Source: Brugia malayi (lineage: Eukaryota; Nematoda; Chromadorea; Rhabditida; Onchocercidae). From it: DNA of 64,000 nucleotides. Location of the stretch: positions 7,305,001 to 7,369,000 of the forward strand of contig NW_025062476.1 in assembly GCF_000002995.4 (NCBI RefSeq). Direction: 5' to 3'. Positions 1 through 13,449 of the stretch are shown here, in pieces. Positions within the stretch are counted from its first letter, which is position 1, and each line of letters starts with the position of its first letter. The position numbers and the translations under genes were made by a program. Below the pieces are notes generated by a model. That model had not been told where the DNA came from. It ran no database searches and worked only from the letters and a program-made list of their open reading frames with translations.

Positions 1-602
1 GTATAATCAAAAAGAAATTAATAAAAAATAATTTTAAATTAGTAATAGAAGAAATTGCGAAGTAGGGGAAACGAATAAAGTGACCCCGACGAGCAATTAA
101 TTGTGAACTAGGCGGTAGGAGTGGAATTAAAAACGAGTTTTCATTAATCAAAATACAATTAATATATTGATAAGAAATGATCAGTACATTCATTTAATCA
201 ATAAATAAATTTATCATAAGTAAAATATAAAAAATATAAAAAGGAATTTATTTTTGTTATCAGTTTTACAAAAAAAAAAATCGTTTTTGAAATAATTCAG
301 GGAATTTTTGACAAAAAGTCAAAAACAAAAAGAAAAAAGTCTCAATTGCATTTATTGTAATCGTAATAAAACTCGATTTATACTTGAAATAACATTAACA
401 ATATGTGAAAAGGTTAAATTTATAATAGAAAATATTGGAAATGAATTAATATAATCAATGGTCTAATTGAAAAAATTTTTACAATAAACTGAATTATTTT
501 TCCTTTTTTGACCTTTTTTTTTTTAAATTTCTGTGACAATAAGAGATAGCGGCAATAATAGCAACAAATTAAATCGATGAGAAAATCCGGAATTATTTCA
601 TC
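1..602. other. AT-rich flank downstream of the first gene
   Basis: No coding exon is visible. The segment lies 3' of the minus-strand gene at 603-2359. It holds a minus-strand AATAAA (plus-strand TTTATT at 351-356) about 250 bases past that gene's stop codon, which could be its polyadenylation signal. Confidence 0.5.
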
Positions 603-2359
603 TTACACGTTAGGAATTCCGGATTGTGATTTTTCTTCAACTATTAATCGTTCCGCTTGATTCTGTTTCACATACTGTAATAAATAAATGATAAATTAAT
701 AAATTATATTCTTTTTTGATAGAATTATAAAAATTAGAAAATAAAAATAATATGAAAATAAAAATTTTTTTTTGCATTTAAAATTTTTTGCAACTCTTTC
801 TTTAAATTTCAAAGAAAAAAATTCATCGAAAAATATTTTACACTTTTTTCATCCTTAATAATTAAAACTTTTCGAATTTTATTAGTGTTAGAATTATTAA
901 AGAATTTTCAAAATCACTTGTTAAAATTATTACAAATCATTTTTTTGGAATTTAATTTAAAATTTTCAGTTGTTATGTATAACATTACCAGAATTACATA
1001 TGATTAATATTTTACTTATTAACTGATATAATAAATGGAAATTTAATCAATTGATTATTGTGATTTTTCTTCAACTATTTAATCAATTGATTATTATATG
1101 ATAATTTTATTATAAAAACTATTTCGTTTTTATGTATGATTCGAGTTTAAAAATAAGCAAAAAATGATTGATAATTGATAAACTGGGTGAATTTTGATTG
1201 GAATTTATCAGTATTTGATGAAACTGTTTTATAAAAATTAGAAGAAAGAAATGTTTAGATATTAATGTAATATGACTTCTTACGTTTGATTGTATAACGT
1301 AATAATCATCTGACTTCGTAATTCACGTAAATGCACGTAATGTATCAAATTAACCTCATTTATGTTTAAGTCATCTTTTGTCTTCGCATTACACAAATGC
1401 TTGCGTTGTTCATAAGCTGTAATCACTTTTGAACTTTTTGGCTTTGTAATATACGGCTTCCACTTTTTCTGTCGGCCTGCTTTTATTGTTTCTTCTTCAT
1501 GTTCTAATACTGCCTGAGGATTAATTATTTAAACATAAATATTTATATACTTAAATATTTTATTGAAAAAAACTACTTAAGCAACTATAATAAAACATTT
1601 TTTTTTCAAAAAAAAAGACTTTTTTGAAAATTTTAAATATTTTTTTTGCATTAGAAAAATGAAAGAAAAGCAATAATACAATGATAATATCTTGTTTTAC
1701 AAATATTATTCAGATAAAATAACTGATTTAAATTAATTATTTCTATTATCTAATCCCTTTTTTTTTGTTATCGAATTTAGTTAAATGAATAAATTACTTT
1801 AGCTTCTTTCGATTTAACCATCTTTTTCATTTTCGTTTTCTCATCCTTTTTACAGCTGCCCACGTTGATTGCACTTTTGCGCTTTTGTCCATTTCTATTT
1901 CTGATATTTGCACAATGAAATAGTATTATATAAGCATTAAATTTTAGCAAAAAGCATTTTATTTTTTATTTTTTTGTCAATAATTTATTGTAAATTCTTA
2001 CAAAAGTAAATGCGCAAATGGAAATATTTAAATGAATTTCTATCTCTGATACCGCTGATAATGTTATTTTATAATGTATTTTTTATTGTTATTGTTTTTT
2101 TTTTTTTTTTTTTTTTTTTTTTTGTACTGAAGAATTTCTAAACAATACTTTTTGTCATTTCACTATTTGTTAGTTATTGAATATTTAAACTAATTACAAA
2201 CATTAATGAATTAATAAAAAATTTAAAATTAAAAAAATTAATGAAAAAATTAAAATAAAAATGACAATACTTTTTCGTCAGTTTGCTGCCATCAATAATC
2301 ATCGATTCGAGAATAAGAAATAAAGTGAAGAGAAAAATAATAATTCGATAAGTTTGCAT
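603..2359 (-). CDS. Unrecognised small secreted Lys-rich protein, 4 exons
   Basis: I do not recognise this protein. Exons on the minus strand are 2271-2359, 1798-1900, 1355-1513 and 603-674, giving 140 residues and a TAA stop. Donors are GTATTG, GTAATT and GTTAAT; acceptors are ATCAG, CTCAG and TTACAG. Reading phase agrees at every junction (2, 0, 0), which is the main support. Residues 1-25 look like a signal peptide: MQTYR, a run of I/L/F, then a polar IDGSK region. The mature part is very rich in Lys (KKNRNGQKRK, KTKMKKMVKSK) and has only two cysteines. A secreted basic peptide, or a precursor cleaved at dibasic sites, is possible, but no function can be assigned. The start is the first ATG before the hydrophobic stretch. 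The protein is short and has no known domain, so confidence is moderate. Confidence 0.6.
2095..2123. repeat. Poly(T) run of 29 bases
   Basis: Uninterrupted T run inside intron 1 of the 603-2359 gene. On the transcribed strand it is a poly(A) run. It is typical of this genome's homopolymers. Confidence 0.95.
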
Positions 2360-5300
2360 TTCAATGCAAGTTTTACTACTGATCTGTTAGAGAGAAAATG
2401 AAGAGAAGGTAATGATTTTCTATGTCCATCTTATCAAATTTTTCCTAAATTTGATAAAAACTGATAAGTTTTGCTCATTTTCCTATTAATCATGACATAT
2501 TTTATAAATCGAAAAAAATGAAAAAGAGACACAAATTTATCAACAATACTAAATGATAATCAAAATAACTGCTAAAATATTCACTAAAAATTTTGCGTTG
2601 TGACATTTTACACACACTTTAACACTTTAATTTTGACGTTTTATATTAACTCAAAATTAATCAGTTATTTTGAAAATGAAATAATCATTTTCATTTTAGT
2701 TTATTTTCTTTGTATTTAAATCACAGTAGCAGCAAAAAAAAAATTTTTTTTTATTATCAAAATTAACACAAAATGAAATTACAGTGAAAACTATTATGGA
2801 GAATTTTTGGAATTAACATTAATTTGTAAGGTATAGAAAACATAAATAGATAAATAATTAAATAAATCAGTAAGTAAAAAAACAAATAAATGAGTGAATG
2901 AAACTGAGAAATAGAACATAATAAAAAAATATAAACATATACGAACGCAACACACACGAGGAGAAAACGGGAACATAATAAATATTATTAATTTAACTTA
3001 AAAACTATTATTAAATATTTTAATATAATTTGCAGAATCAAAAAAAAAAAATTAAAAATATTTTAGAGAAAACATATTTAAATAACAAATTAGTCGAAAA
3101 ATAATGCAGAATTTTATTAAATTTTTTATATCAATTAAACTCACTCAGAAATTTGAAAAAATAATCGTAGATCAATAAGAATGATCAATTTTAAGTACAT
3201 TAATATAAAATATGCTAAAATCATTTATGACTTCATTTCTGATTATAATAAATTAAGTGAATTTAAATCAATCGAATTCAAATATTAAATATATCCTTAA
3301 AGTCAAAATAATAAGTGGCATATTTTATAACAAAATTTATTCTAAATTGTCATTGTGAACAAAAAAAAAAAAAAAAAAAAGAAAAGGAGCATAAAAATTA
3401 ATGAATTCGTTTCATATAAAACATATTGATTTATGTTTGCTATCATTTCTCAGATATTTATTTATTTACATTTTATCGTTGAAACTTTTTTCTTTTTCTT
3501 TTATTTATTTTTTATTAAATTAGACAAATGAATGAGATAAAATGGAATGAAATTGGATAAAAAAATGAAAAGAATCAATTCGATGGAAATATTTTATAAA
3601 ATAAGAAAACATATTTATTTATTTTTTTTCGTCTCGTTGAATATCAATCATAATCTAATCACTTCAGCAAAATTAATCAATAGAATCATTTCATTTTAAT
3701 TCCAGTATTATAAAAAATGAAAATTATAAAGCAATGATCAAATTAATGTTATCGTACTCTTTAATGAAAAAAAAAAAAAAAAAAAAAAGATGGGCTATTG
3801 CCGGAAATATTAAGTTTTAAAGTTAATTTTTCAATTTTGAAATTTAATGCAATTATTAGAATAAATCATTGAGATAATCAGGAAGTAGAAGAGCAGAAAA
3901 AGAAACTAACTATCTAGAAATTTTTAAAGGTAAAAAAAAATCAGGAATTGTTTTTTAATTAAATTTCTGCTCCTACAAAAAAAAAAGATGAAATATGCAA
4001 TAAATATTAAGCATCTTTTTATCGAAAAAGGCACTCAGAAGATGTGCCTATCAAATAATGATTATATATAACTTTAAAGCATTGCACCATTTAAATTGTT
4101 TTTTAAAAATTTAAGTGAAAAATCACCGGAAAAAGAAAACTGACCGATTTAGCAAAACCAATAAAAAGCTTATCATAAAACTTTAGCGTAAAAAAATTCA
4201 TAGAAATTTCCCTGGCTTATTTATTAGTTTTTTTTTTCGTTAAAAATAGAGAATAATTTGTAATTATTATTATTTATTATTTTAACATTCTATATATATA
4301 AATAACGCATATTATAAGAAAATACTGATAAGAAGAATTAGATAGAAAGGATGATAATTTAACAAATAATATGAATTAAATATTATTGATAAATTTATAA
4401 AAAATAAAAAAAAAATTTTTTTTCGAAGCTCATTAAAGTTTATCGCAAAGAAGTTTTTGAATTTTTCGATCAAAACTATCCCAAATTATCATTATTGCAA
4501 AAATAACTTACATACTTCTATATGATTTTTTTTTTTGAGGAGAGAAAAAAACAGAGTGAAAAAAAAAGTCAAAAAAGAAAATGATTAAACTAAATCATAT
4601 CTAAACTTTTACAGCGAATATTTTTTGCAAATTCCATGAATAGAACAAAAGTGAAAATTAAAAAATTAATTGATTAACTAAAGATTAATGAGGAGGAGTA
4701 AAGAAGAAATGATTAAAAAAATATAAAACCTAACATTCTAGCATTAATGCTAAAACTTTGTTTCATTTGATAATCACTGATAATTCTGAATGATAACGAA
4801 AAAAAGAAAGAGAAAGAGAGAGAGAGGAAACGTAGTAGAAGTACAAAAATTACCTTAGAAACAACATTCACAACACGATAACAAATTAAATTTAAGAGAT
4901 GAAGCTCTCTGTACAATGACGAGATCAAAATGCATCCAAATATCTCATTTTTATTTTTAGTTTTTAATTTTTTCTTTTTTAATTAGTAAGGTAATGAGAG
5001 AAAAAAAAGACAGAAAAAATTAAACAAATTTTCATAAAGAAAAAAATAAATAAACAATTAATTTTTGTTAAGCGAACTTAAGTAAAAAATAACAATTATA
5101 AACCTTTTATTCAAATTAATAAATCAAAAAAAAAAAAATTCCGTTTTATGTTGCTAATGCATCATGATATAAGGATAAACTTAGCTAATAGAATTACTTA
5201 AAATTTAGTATAAAGAATTTATAAACAAATTAATATGGATTACTATAGAAAACGATATCACTATGTAAGCGTATATACCTAAAGAATTTTACAAATAAAC

Positions 5301-6239
5301 TGTTAATTTATTAGGCAAAAATAGTTGTTTACAATTTTTATTTTAAATAATAAAAAAAAATCTTTTTTTAAATTATTTATTCATATCCAATTGTATAAAA
5401 AGTTAAAGAAAATGACTGAAATGCTATGATTCAACTTTTTTCTTTTTTATTCAGTTCTAATGTATTCAAAAAATGATTAAACTAAAATAAACAAATAGTA
5501 AATAAATCAATTATGAACTTCTTAAGATTCTAATTTTCAGCAATTACTTACTATATGCCTTATTTTTTCAATTCAAACAATGTCATTGTAGTAAAATGAA
5601 AATAAGCAATAAATTTCTGAAATAAAAAAGAATCGACCAAAAAAAAAGAAAGAAAATTCAATATTTATATGATTTCAGTTAATTTTAATATTAAAATTTT
5701 TCTAATGTAAAATTTTTAAATCAATATATATATATATATATATATATTTAATAATAAAACCTACATCTACAACAACATTTATGATAAAATGATTAAATTT
5801 AACAATGGACAAAACGATAGCTGTACAATAAATGCTCATGTCACATAATTTTAACAAATTGCAATATCAATTTAATTTATGCTATACCGAAAATATGAAT
5901 TGATTTTGTGTACAATATTATCATTATTTTAATAAAATAATATTTTCATGAAAATTTCTAATATTTGATATTTTTTTTCTTTTTACAATTTCTAATCGTA
6001 TGAAATATGATTGAATTTAAAAATAAAATTAATCATCGGAAGAAATGAGAAAAAAATTAAAAAAAAACAGGAAATTAATTCATCAATTTAATAAATTAAC
6101 TTTCAAAAAACCAACAAAAAGTAAAATAATTTGCAAAATATTTTAATTTTTTTAACAAATAAAAAAAGCATTAGACAGAATAAAAGAGAAAAAATGAAAT
6201 AATTGAAATATCAACAAATGAATAATGTATTATGATATG
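2360..6239. other. Low-complexity AT-rich intergenic DNA
   Basis: No supported gene. It contains poly(A) runs at 3361-3380 and 3767-3788, an (AT)n microsatellite near 5724-5748 and many short A/T tracts. Open frames here are composed of low-complexity K/N/I/F and have no splice-supported continuation. It separates two minus-strand genes, so it includes the promoter of the first gene and the 3' flank of the second. Confidence 0.6.
5724..5748. repeat. (AT)n microsatellite
   Basis: Alternating A and T over about 25 bases in intergenic DNA. Confidence 0.95.
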
Positions 6240-9200
6240 TTATTGTTGATGTACTGTTGGCTTTATATGAAATGATGAATCTTTCGCATTCAAATATATT
6301 CCATTAACAATATCACTGGTGGAAACTTTCTTGCAAATTGCATACTGTTATTGAAATAAGTTAGCAAATTAGACAAATAATTCGGTAAACAAGTAAATAA
6401 ATAAATAATGATTAGACGTTTTATCATTTAATATTATTTACAAATGTAACACCTACCTTCCTAATTGTATCATTTGGTTTCTGAAACCTTATCTAAATTT
6501 TTAAAAAAATGAAACCTCACGCTAACAAAATTTATAAAAAAGAAAAGTTATCTTATAATGTAGCTTTATGACAAATAAACGATTCCGGAATATAGTTGAT
6601 TATGCTGCTTCATTAATATTGTTGACCTTATTTATTTGATTTTGAAATTATTTATTTATTTCAAATGATTTCGCTAATTAATTTTAATATTCCTAAATGA
6701 ATTAAAATTGCTATTTGTAAAATGAAGTCAATTGAAAAAAAAAAGTTGCAGAGTCAAATTGCTCATAGAAAGTAATATAGTTTAAAAAAAATTAAAAATG
6801 ATACCAAATTATGCTTATCATCTTTTAATTGATTGGAATTTTGAAAGCAATTCAATCGTGCTTCACACTGGCATGAATCTTCGCAAAATTCACCTTCTTT
6901 TAACATATACTGATAACATATGTTAACTGTTGATGTTATCGATGAATTTGCATCCATTGTTGAGAAGCGGTGACAACATAAGCCTTAAAATTGAGTTTGA
7001 ATTATTTGAATTTTAAGAGGAGAAATTTGATTATGTCGTAGAAAAAAAGAAACAGGAAAAACTTTAAATGAGAATAAATGGAATTCGCTAACATTAATGA
7101 TAATATGATTTCAGCTAATAAAAGATATCAAAAAATTTTACAGTATGCAAAAAATTTGCAAATGCAAGTTGCAAATTGCATCAAAAACAATAAATGCATA
7201 TTTTATTAAAGTTACTTTTAATAAAGTCAAATCAAATAACTACCTGGTTTGCAATCATTATGACCAAGACAAATTCCACCGGATTCACCGTTTTTTGATT
7301 GATTAATAAATGAATGAAGCCGCTTAATCTATGATAAAATATTATCAATTAGTACACTAAATTAATTAATTATATAAAACAAATTGGCGATGTAATCATT
7401 GAAGTACTTCTAATGCTAATTCATATATTATCATATCTGAATTAATATTTCATTAAATAATAAATCAAAAATCAAACCAATATAACGTTTTTTAATTTTT
7501 TTCCAAAATGTTAACCATTTATATTTTACCACTTAAAATCAACAATTTTTATTCTGACTGATAAAAAAAATTCAACAGTTAAAGAAGATAAGATAAATTC
7601 TAATTATAACATTTTACCTTGAAATTTTTATTCTCTGTAATTAGTAATGTATGAGGTGATGATTGTAGTTCATCAAAATTCAACGATGATATTTGTAAAT
7701 GCTTAGCCAATTTTTTCCTCCCCTAAATATATTAACCTTTTTTAAAAGCAAAAAGATAAAAAAATAAAACTACCAGTGAAAAGATAAATTTATTTGAGCG
7801 CCATTTTTTTCATTTCATTTAAATTTCCTAATGAAAATTAAATTAAAGAAATAAAAAAAAAAAATAATAATCATTTTGATGTACTTTTTTTCCAATAAAA
7901 AAAAAGAAAAAAACATATGATTATTATTAGTTCGATTATGTCATAATAAAATTAAATTTTTAACAGATAAAAAAATATTCAAGATTACAAGTCATTTTCT
8001 TATCAATTTAAAATATTTGAAATAATTACTTCGTATTTAATTAAATATTTAATAGTTGATAAAATTTTGTGTTCAATCTAAAATATTCGAAATTTTTAAA
8101 ATTCAAATCATTCACTTGAAGAAAAGAAAATGAAAACGAAAAAATTAAGTAAATTTATTTTTTCTTTTTCTAAGACTTTGGTAAAATTTGGCTCAATTTT
8201 CACCTCATTTTCCAATCTTTTCAAGCGTTTCATAATAGCTTTCACACGTGTGGTTATTTGTTTCCGCCATCGAATATGGTTTTCTTTCATTTTACGCTTC
8301 TCCAATAAATCAGTGCTACTCGTTTTAACTGAAATAGTTTAGTTTATTATTTTTTTTTTTTTATTTAAAATTTCTTGAAACTTCAATAAATCCTTCATTT
8401 CAAGTCTTTATGAAAAATAATATTTATGACAAGTTTATGTAGCGAAATTAACATTATTGATTATACAGAAACGATATGAAGCATACGTACGTAAGTCACA
8501 ATATACTGATTAAAAAACAGATTCTGAAACTGTTTTTTAGCAAATTATTTTTTATAAAACGAAATATTAATTAATTAATTAATTAATTAATCATTTATTT
8601 TTTCCTGCAAAAAAAAAAAAAAAAAAAAAAAAAACAATTCTTCAATGTAAGATTGTTAAGCAAAAATTTTTGGACAAGATTTATTAAATAATATAATACA
8701 TAATTAAATAACAATATGTAATTAAATAATACAATAATGATTTGAAATAATATAACAATATGTAAACACAGTTATTAATTAGTAATGTAAAAAGTCTGTA
8801 AAAATTAGGAAAACAAAAATTGAATGTTATTTTTGTTTTTTTTTCAACAACGTACTAATTTTTTTTGGAATTATTTTTAATTAATTAGACTTACAAACCG
8901 TTAATTGCAGTGCTAATTTTGAGTAGTCGCACTTATTTTTATCTGAAAAACTAATTTATTTTCGTTCTAACACTTTTGGGTGGGGTATTTTTCGTTTTTT
9001 TAAAAAAAACTTTATAAAATTTTAATAATGAAGAAAAACAGTTTAAAAAATTGCTTTTAATGATAATATTTGCGAGGAATTTGCGATTAGCTTTTTCAAA
9101 AATAATAACATAATTCAAGTAAATTAAAAAAAATCATATGCAATTTTCGAATTCTAGTGTTTTACAAAAATTCCGAAAATTTAAGTTTGGTATGAGTGAA

Positions 9201-10197
9201 AAAGAAAAATGAATATAAACAATCCGATATATCTATCACTTTTCTCTTTTTTCAAATATATAATTAAGGATGAATGATAGATTTTTATCAAATTTTTTTT
9301 AATTTGAAAACAAACAATTTTCCATTTTTTATTTTTTTTAGGAACTTAAATATGACAAAATTTTATTTTTTTTCTTTTTTTTTGAAGCTAATAAAAATTT
9401 ATGAAAACAAATTAAGAAAATTTACCACTAGTACGTTTGTTTTTAAGATGTTCACTTAATTCACGCACTTCTTCGCGCAATTGCCGTAAACGTTTCCGTT
9501 TCCTTTTTAAAGCTTTCAATTCTTCATCAATCTATATAATTAATATAGCAATATTATAAAAATGAAACATTTAATTAAATTAATAAGTTTAATGCAATAA
9601 TAATAATTGTAAAATTTGCAAAATATTTGTCAAAATTTTGCAAATTTCATGAATTAAATTTTTGATCAACTAAATTTTCATGTATATATATATATATATA
9701 ATATTATTGTAAAAGGACTGAAATGAAATGAAAAAAGATAAATATAAAATTTGCTTTTTTTTCAAGAATTTAAAAAATAATTAAAAAAAGAAAGAAGTTA
9801 CTTGTAACATATTGATTTTCTTGACGAGCTTAAGAGTTGGAGTAGTAGAGTGATAATCATTAGTAAATGATAAATGCTGATGTTGTGACTGAATAGCACG
9901 ACGAGTAATGGCGTGTTGACGTGATCGTGATATCGCGGGTACAATGATTGGTAAATGATGCTGCTGCTGCAGTTGTTGCAGTTGCAGTTGCTGCAGTTGT
10001 TGCAGTTGCAATTGTTTGTGTCGATAACTGGAATGATTGTGATGATCGATAGCAGTAGTAGTAGTAGTGGTTGTGCTTGCGATGGTGGCGATGCTGGTGG
10101 TGGTGGACAGGAAATGTCCAGATGTTATGGAACAGATGGTTAGAAATAGCACAAAGCAATAATGTCCATTTGATTGTAGCAGTAGTGATGATATCAT
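6240..10197 (-). CDS. Secreted protein with a C-terminal Dickkopf/prokineticin-like (colipase-fold) cysteine domain, 7 exons
   Basis: Minus-strand exons are 9802-10197, 9426-9531, 8204-8328, 7618-7722, 7244-7328, 6805-6983 and 6240-6344, giving 366 residues with all phases matching. The start at 10197 begins a signal peptide (residues 1-27, ending ITSG); an orphan acceptor TTTTCAG lies about 37 bases upstream. A Thr-rich stretch follows, then a Gln/Leu-rich tract at 62-79 ending in His, then a basic heptad-rich region (about 133-215, likely coiled coil). Ten cysteines sit at 264, 270, 275, 276, 295, 306, 310, 312, 318 and 336. The pattern CLGHNDCKPGLCC, then KEGEFC, CQC, LNC and YAIC matches the ten-cysteine colipase fold of Dickkopf CRD2 and prokineticins. 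In known families this domain binds Wnt co-receptors (DKK) or GPCRs (prokineticin); which applies here is unknown. A coiled-coil region before one cysteine domain recalls DKK3. The domain call is strong; orthology is not. Confidence 0.82.
8566..8634. repeat. (TTAA)n followed by a 26-base poly(A) run
   Basis: A short tetranucleotide repeat of TTAA units (about 8566-8591), then poly(A) at 8609-8634. Both lie in intron 2 of the Dickkopf-like gene. Confidence 0.9.
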
Positions 10198-10227
10198 TAT
10201 TGTATAGGAAAGAAGGAAAAAAAGAAG

Positions 10228-10241
10228 AGAAAACCTGAAAA
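10228..10241 (-). promoter_or_regulatory. Probable spliced-leader acceptor of the Dickkopf-like gene
   Basis: The minus strand reads TTTTCAG, with the AG at 10236-10235, followed by about 37 bases of leader before the ATG at 10197. There is no convincing upstream exon, so this acceptor probably receives a trans-spliced leader. An untranslated first exon further upstream is the alternative. Confidence 0.5.
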
Positions 10242-13200
10242 GAAAAAAAGATTTAGAAAAAAAAAGAAATAAATAATAAAGTAATTTATATTTATTCAAT
10301 TATATTGCAATAAAATAACAATCAGTTTAATTTTATTTTTTGTTTCTGTCATTTTTTCTTTTTTTGATGAAATTTACCTATCTATAATTAAACAGTTGGA
10401 AGGTCATTCATTTTTTCCTATTTTATTAAAGCGTTCATTTTTTTTCTTTTTTTTAAGAAATATTTTTGTTTTTCAGAAAATTTTATAACAAAGAAAATGT
10501 AAATAAAGAAAGAATTGTATAAAGAAAGATAATAAAAAAGAAGAAAGTATTAATGAAAAAAAAAAAAAAAAAACAGCCTAAGCTTTTGATTATTATTAGG
10601 CTAAGTATAAACTAAAAGAGCTTAGCTATTTCTTCGTCTTCTTTTCCTCTTTCTCTTTTCTTCTCGTCTCTATAAAGTAGAATACTTTTTTAAAAATTCC
10701 ACTACCTATCAATATTACTATTATTTCTTTTTCTCTCTCAATTCCTTCTTCCATCTTTCTTCATTCCTTTTCATACTTGTTTATATATGGATGAATGATT
10801 CAATGAATGAATCGGATAGATAGATGGATGGATGGATGGATGTTAGCAATCGATTGTTGCCATCCTAAATGCCATATTGCGTCCAATGAATTGCTTTTTA
10901 CTTCGACTTCGACTATATGCTTGTTGAAAAAAGAAAAAGAAAGAAAAGCATCAAAATCATTAAGTAAATTCTATGTATGTTAAGTTTTATTCAGTATGAA
11001 AAACTAGCAAAATGAAAAAATTAGGAGGAAAGAGATTTTAAAAAGTAAATTCTAGTACTGTTTACTAATCAATATTTACTAATGTTAATATTGATACTAA
11101 TATTATTATTATTATTATTATTATTCTGTTATTATTAATTATTAATCATTATTATTTAATTTTATCATTATGACAAATGCAACTAAATTGCAAAAATTGC
11201 AAAAAAAAGGTAATTTTCAATTATTTGCATATTCTCAAAAATCATTCAATAAATGAACAAGTGGACGCACTACATGTTTAAAATATTTATTGCGATTAAT
11301 TTCCAGAAAAATAAGGAAGAAAAAACTATAAAATTTCGTTTGACAATTTAATATGAATTTAACTATGAGAGTGCTTAAAATATTAAATCAAATGCGCTTA
11401 CAATAATTATTTACTTTTATTTTATAGTAAAACATAAAGATAAAAACTTAATAACTACATAGATGCATTCATTGATTTTAAGGTACAAGAAAATGAAAAT
11501 GACCAAAGTCAGATTAATTAATTACAAAAGAAAGAAAAAATTAGTGATGATATTGATTAAAATTCAGTAAAAGAATTTACATTCATATAAAATTTTGTAA
11601 ATATAAGCAGATTAATGCATCTATATTCAAATAAACCTTGAATTTTTATTGTTATGAATGTGATTATTCGTAATTATAGAGCATGAATTGAAGATGGAAA
11701 TTGCTGAATCAATCAAACCAACCGGATGCATCGATGTAATTAATCAATTTGAGTAAGAAGTGATTACTATATTTGATTGTATTAAAGTTTAGAATAAAAA
11801 CTGAAAGCAGAATGTAGTTAATTTAATTACGGAAAGAATTTTTTGAGGTAAATAAATTAAAATTGAATAAAAAATTAATTAGTTAATTTAACTACGGGAA
11901 ATTATCTCAAAAAAAAAATTTTTTTTTTATTAAACGAACACTGATATGCTTGAAATCATTTCTATACAATGGTATTATTACCATTCTTATTCTTATTATT
12001 ACTATTATTATTGTTATTTATTTTTAATTATATTATTATTTTATTAATGGTAAACGTAAACGAATGGTAAGCGACTAAAATGAGTAAAGTTAGTACTATA
12101 TTTACATGCACAAAATTGATAACAGTAATAATTAACAATAATAAAAATAATAATAATGATAAATACAGGATATGATTACATTATTATTGTCATACTTTTA
12201 TGTTACTATTATTATTATATTAGTAACAATAACAATAATAATCATAAATAATAATGATTGTTTCTACGCAAAAGTACTCTATAATTTACAGACGAATATA
12301 TTATTGTAGCCTAGTCAACACTGTGTTACATTCTAATTCTCAAAATGTTACTTTTTTCTTTCTTACAAAAAAGAGAAAAGTATTTTTTACAATAAGCACA
12401 AACAAAGTATATTTCATCCATTTTGCAAATCAGTTTGATTTCCTTGTAATTCTGTAACTAAATGTAATATATGTTAAAATTGCAATAAGAAAATGACTGG
12501 CTAATTAGTATAAGTATGCTGCTTTTTTTTTGCACAAAATTTTATGTTTGGTTATCAATGAACTAAAATTTGTCGTCTTTAATTTAACTTTCAAAAATAA
12601 TCAAACACTCAATTCAATTAAATTTCAAAATATAAAATTGTTGAACATAATAATGTCGCAGTGGTATGATTATGTTTATCATCGATTAACAATAGCTATT
12701 CTAATATAATAATACAATTCATCCTTTTCCTTATGTTAAGATTTTCACATTTCTATTCTCTATGGAATAAATGTTCCAAAATTTAACATCATTTGATAAT
12801 TTCACTAGCACAAATATTCCAATCTATCATTAGAGAATATAGAAAGAAAATGATTAAATATTATTTACATAAGTTATTATATGTTTTTTCTACAAAATAT
12901 TTCATATTGGATGGTTAACTTGATAGTAATTAACACGTAAAGTTCGTAATTCATATAAAAAGCAAAATTCTCATTTATTGATTAATTAACAATAAACTGA
13001 TTGACTAATAATAGTAGAGAAATGGTAGCAATGCAACTGAAACAAAAAAGAAACAAGCATGATAAATGAAAATTATACATATGCATAAAAGAATTGCTAA
13101 AATGTTTTTAATTTAAATATTAAAAAAAAAGTAACACTCTGCTTAGTGTATTTGATATAAAACATTGAAGTTTTTAAATCATATGACAATTAATTGGATA

Positions 13201-13443
13201 AAATCTAGTTTAACATTATTAAATGTTCATTTGATTGTTTTTATTAGTATAGCGGATTATGTGTTTGAGCACCTAAACGCTTACATCTAAGCTTCATGAC
13301 GTTCCAGTAAAATGTGTTGTTACTACTTAATATCTTGCAAATATTTGCATACGCCACAGGATATCCGTTAGGGTTCTTTTTCAAGCGTATATATGATCTG
13401 ATATTTTAAGTGTGCGAGAAACTTCAAATCAAAAACAAATTAG
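10242..13443. other. Intergenic region upstream of the Dickkopf-like gene
   Basis: No supported gene. It includes a short hairpin near 10576-10603 (AGCCTAA paired with TTAGGCT), a GATG repeat near 10815-10842 and an (ATT)n microsatellite near 11098-11124. ATT/AATA-rich DNA lies around 11.9-12.3 kb. It spans the presumed promoter of the Dickkopf-like gene and ends at the polyadenylation signal of UQCRH. Confidence 0.6.
11098..11124. repeat. (ATT)n microsatellite
   Basis: Nine or so ATT units in intergenic DNA. Confidence 0.95.
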
Positions 13444-13449
13444 TTTATT
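13444..13449 (-). terminator. Polyadenylation signal AATAAA for UQCRH
   Basis: The minus strand reads AATAAA about 80 bases past the UQCRH stop, in a 3' UTR that is less AT-rich than its surroundings. Confidence 0.6.

Noticed and set aside
2763..2976. Two overlapping minus-strand frames rich in F, L, Y and I
   Set aside because: They overlap in different frames, are driven by A-rich DNA and have no splice continuation.
10576..10603. Short hairpin AGCCTAA/TTAGGCT
   Set aside because: Seven-base stem with a 14-base loop; too short to support a microRNA or structured element.
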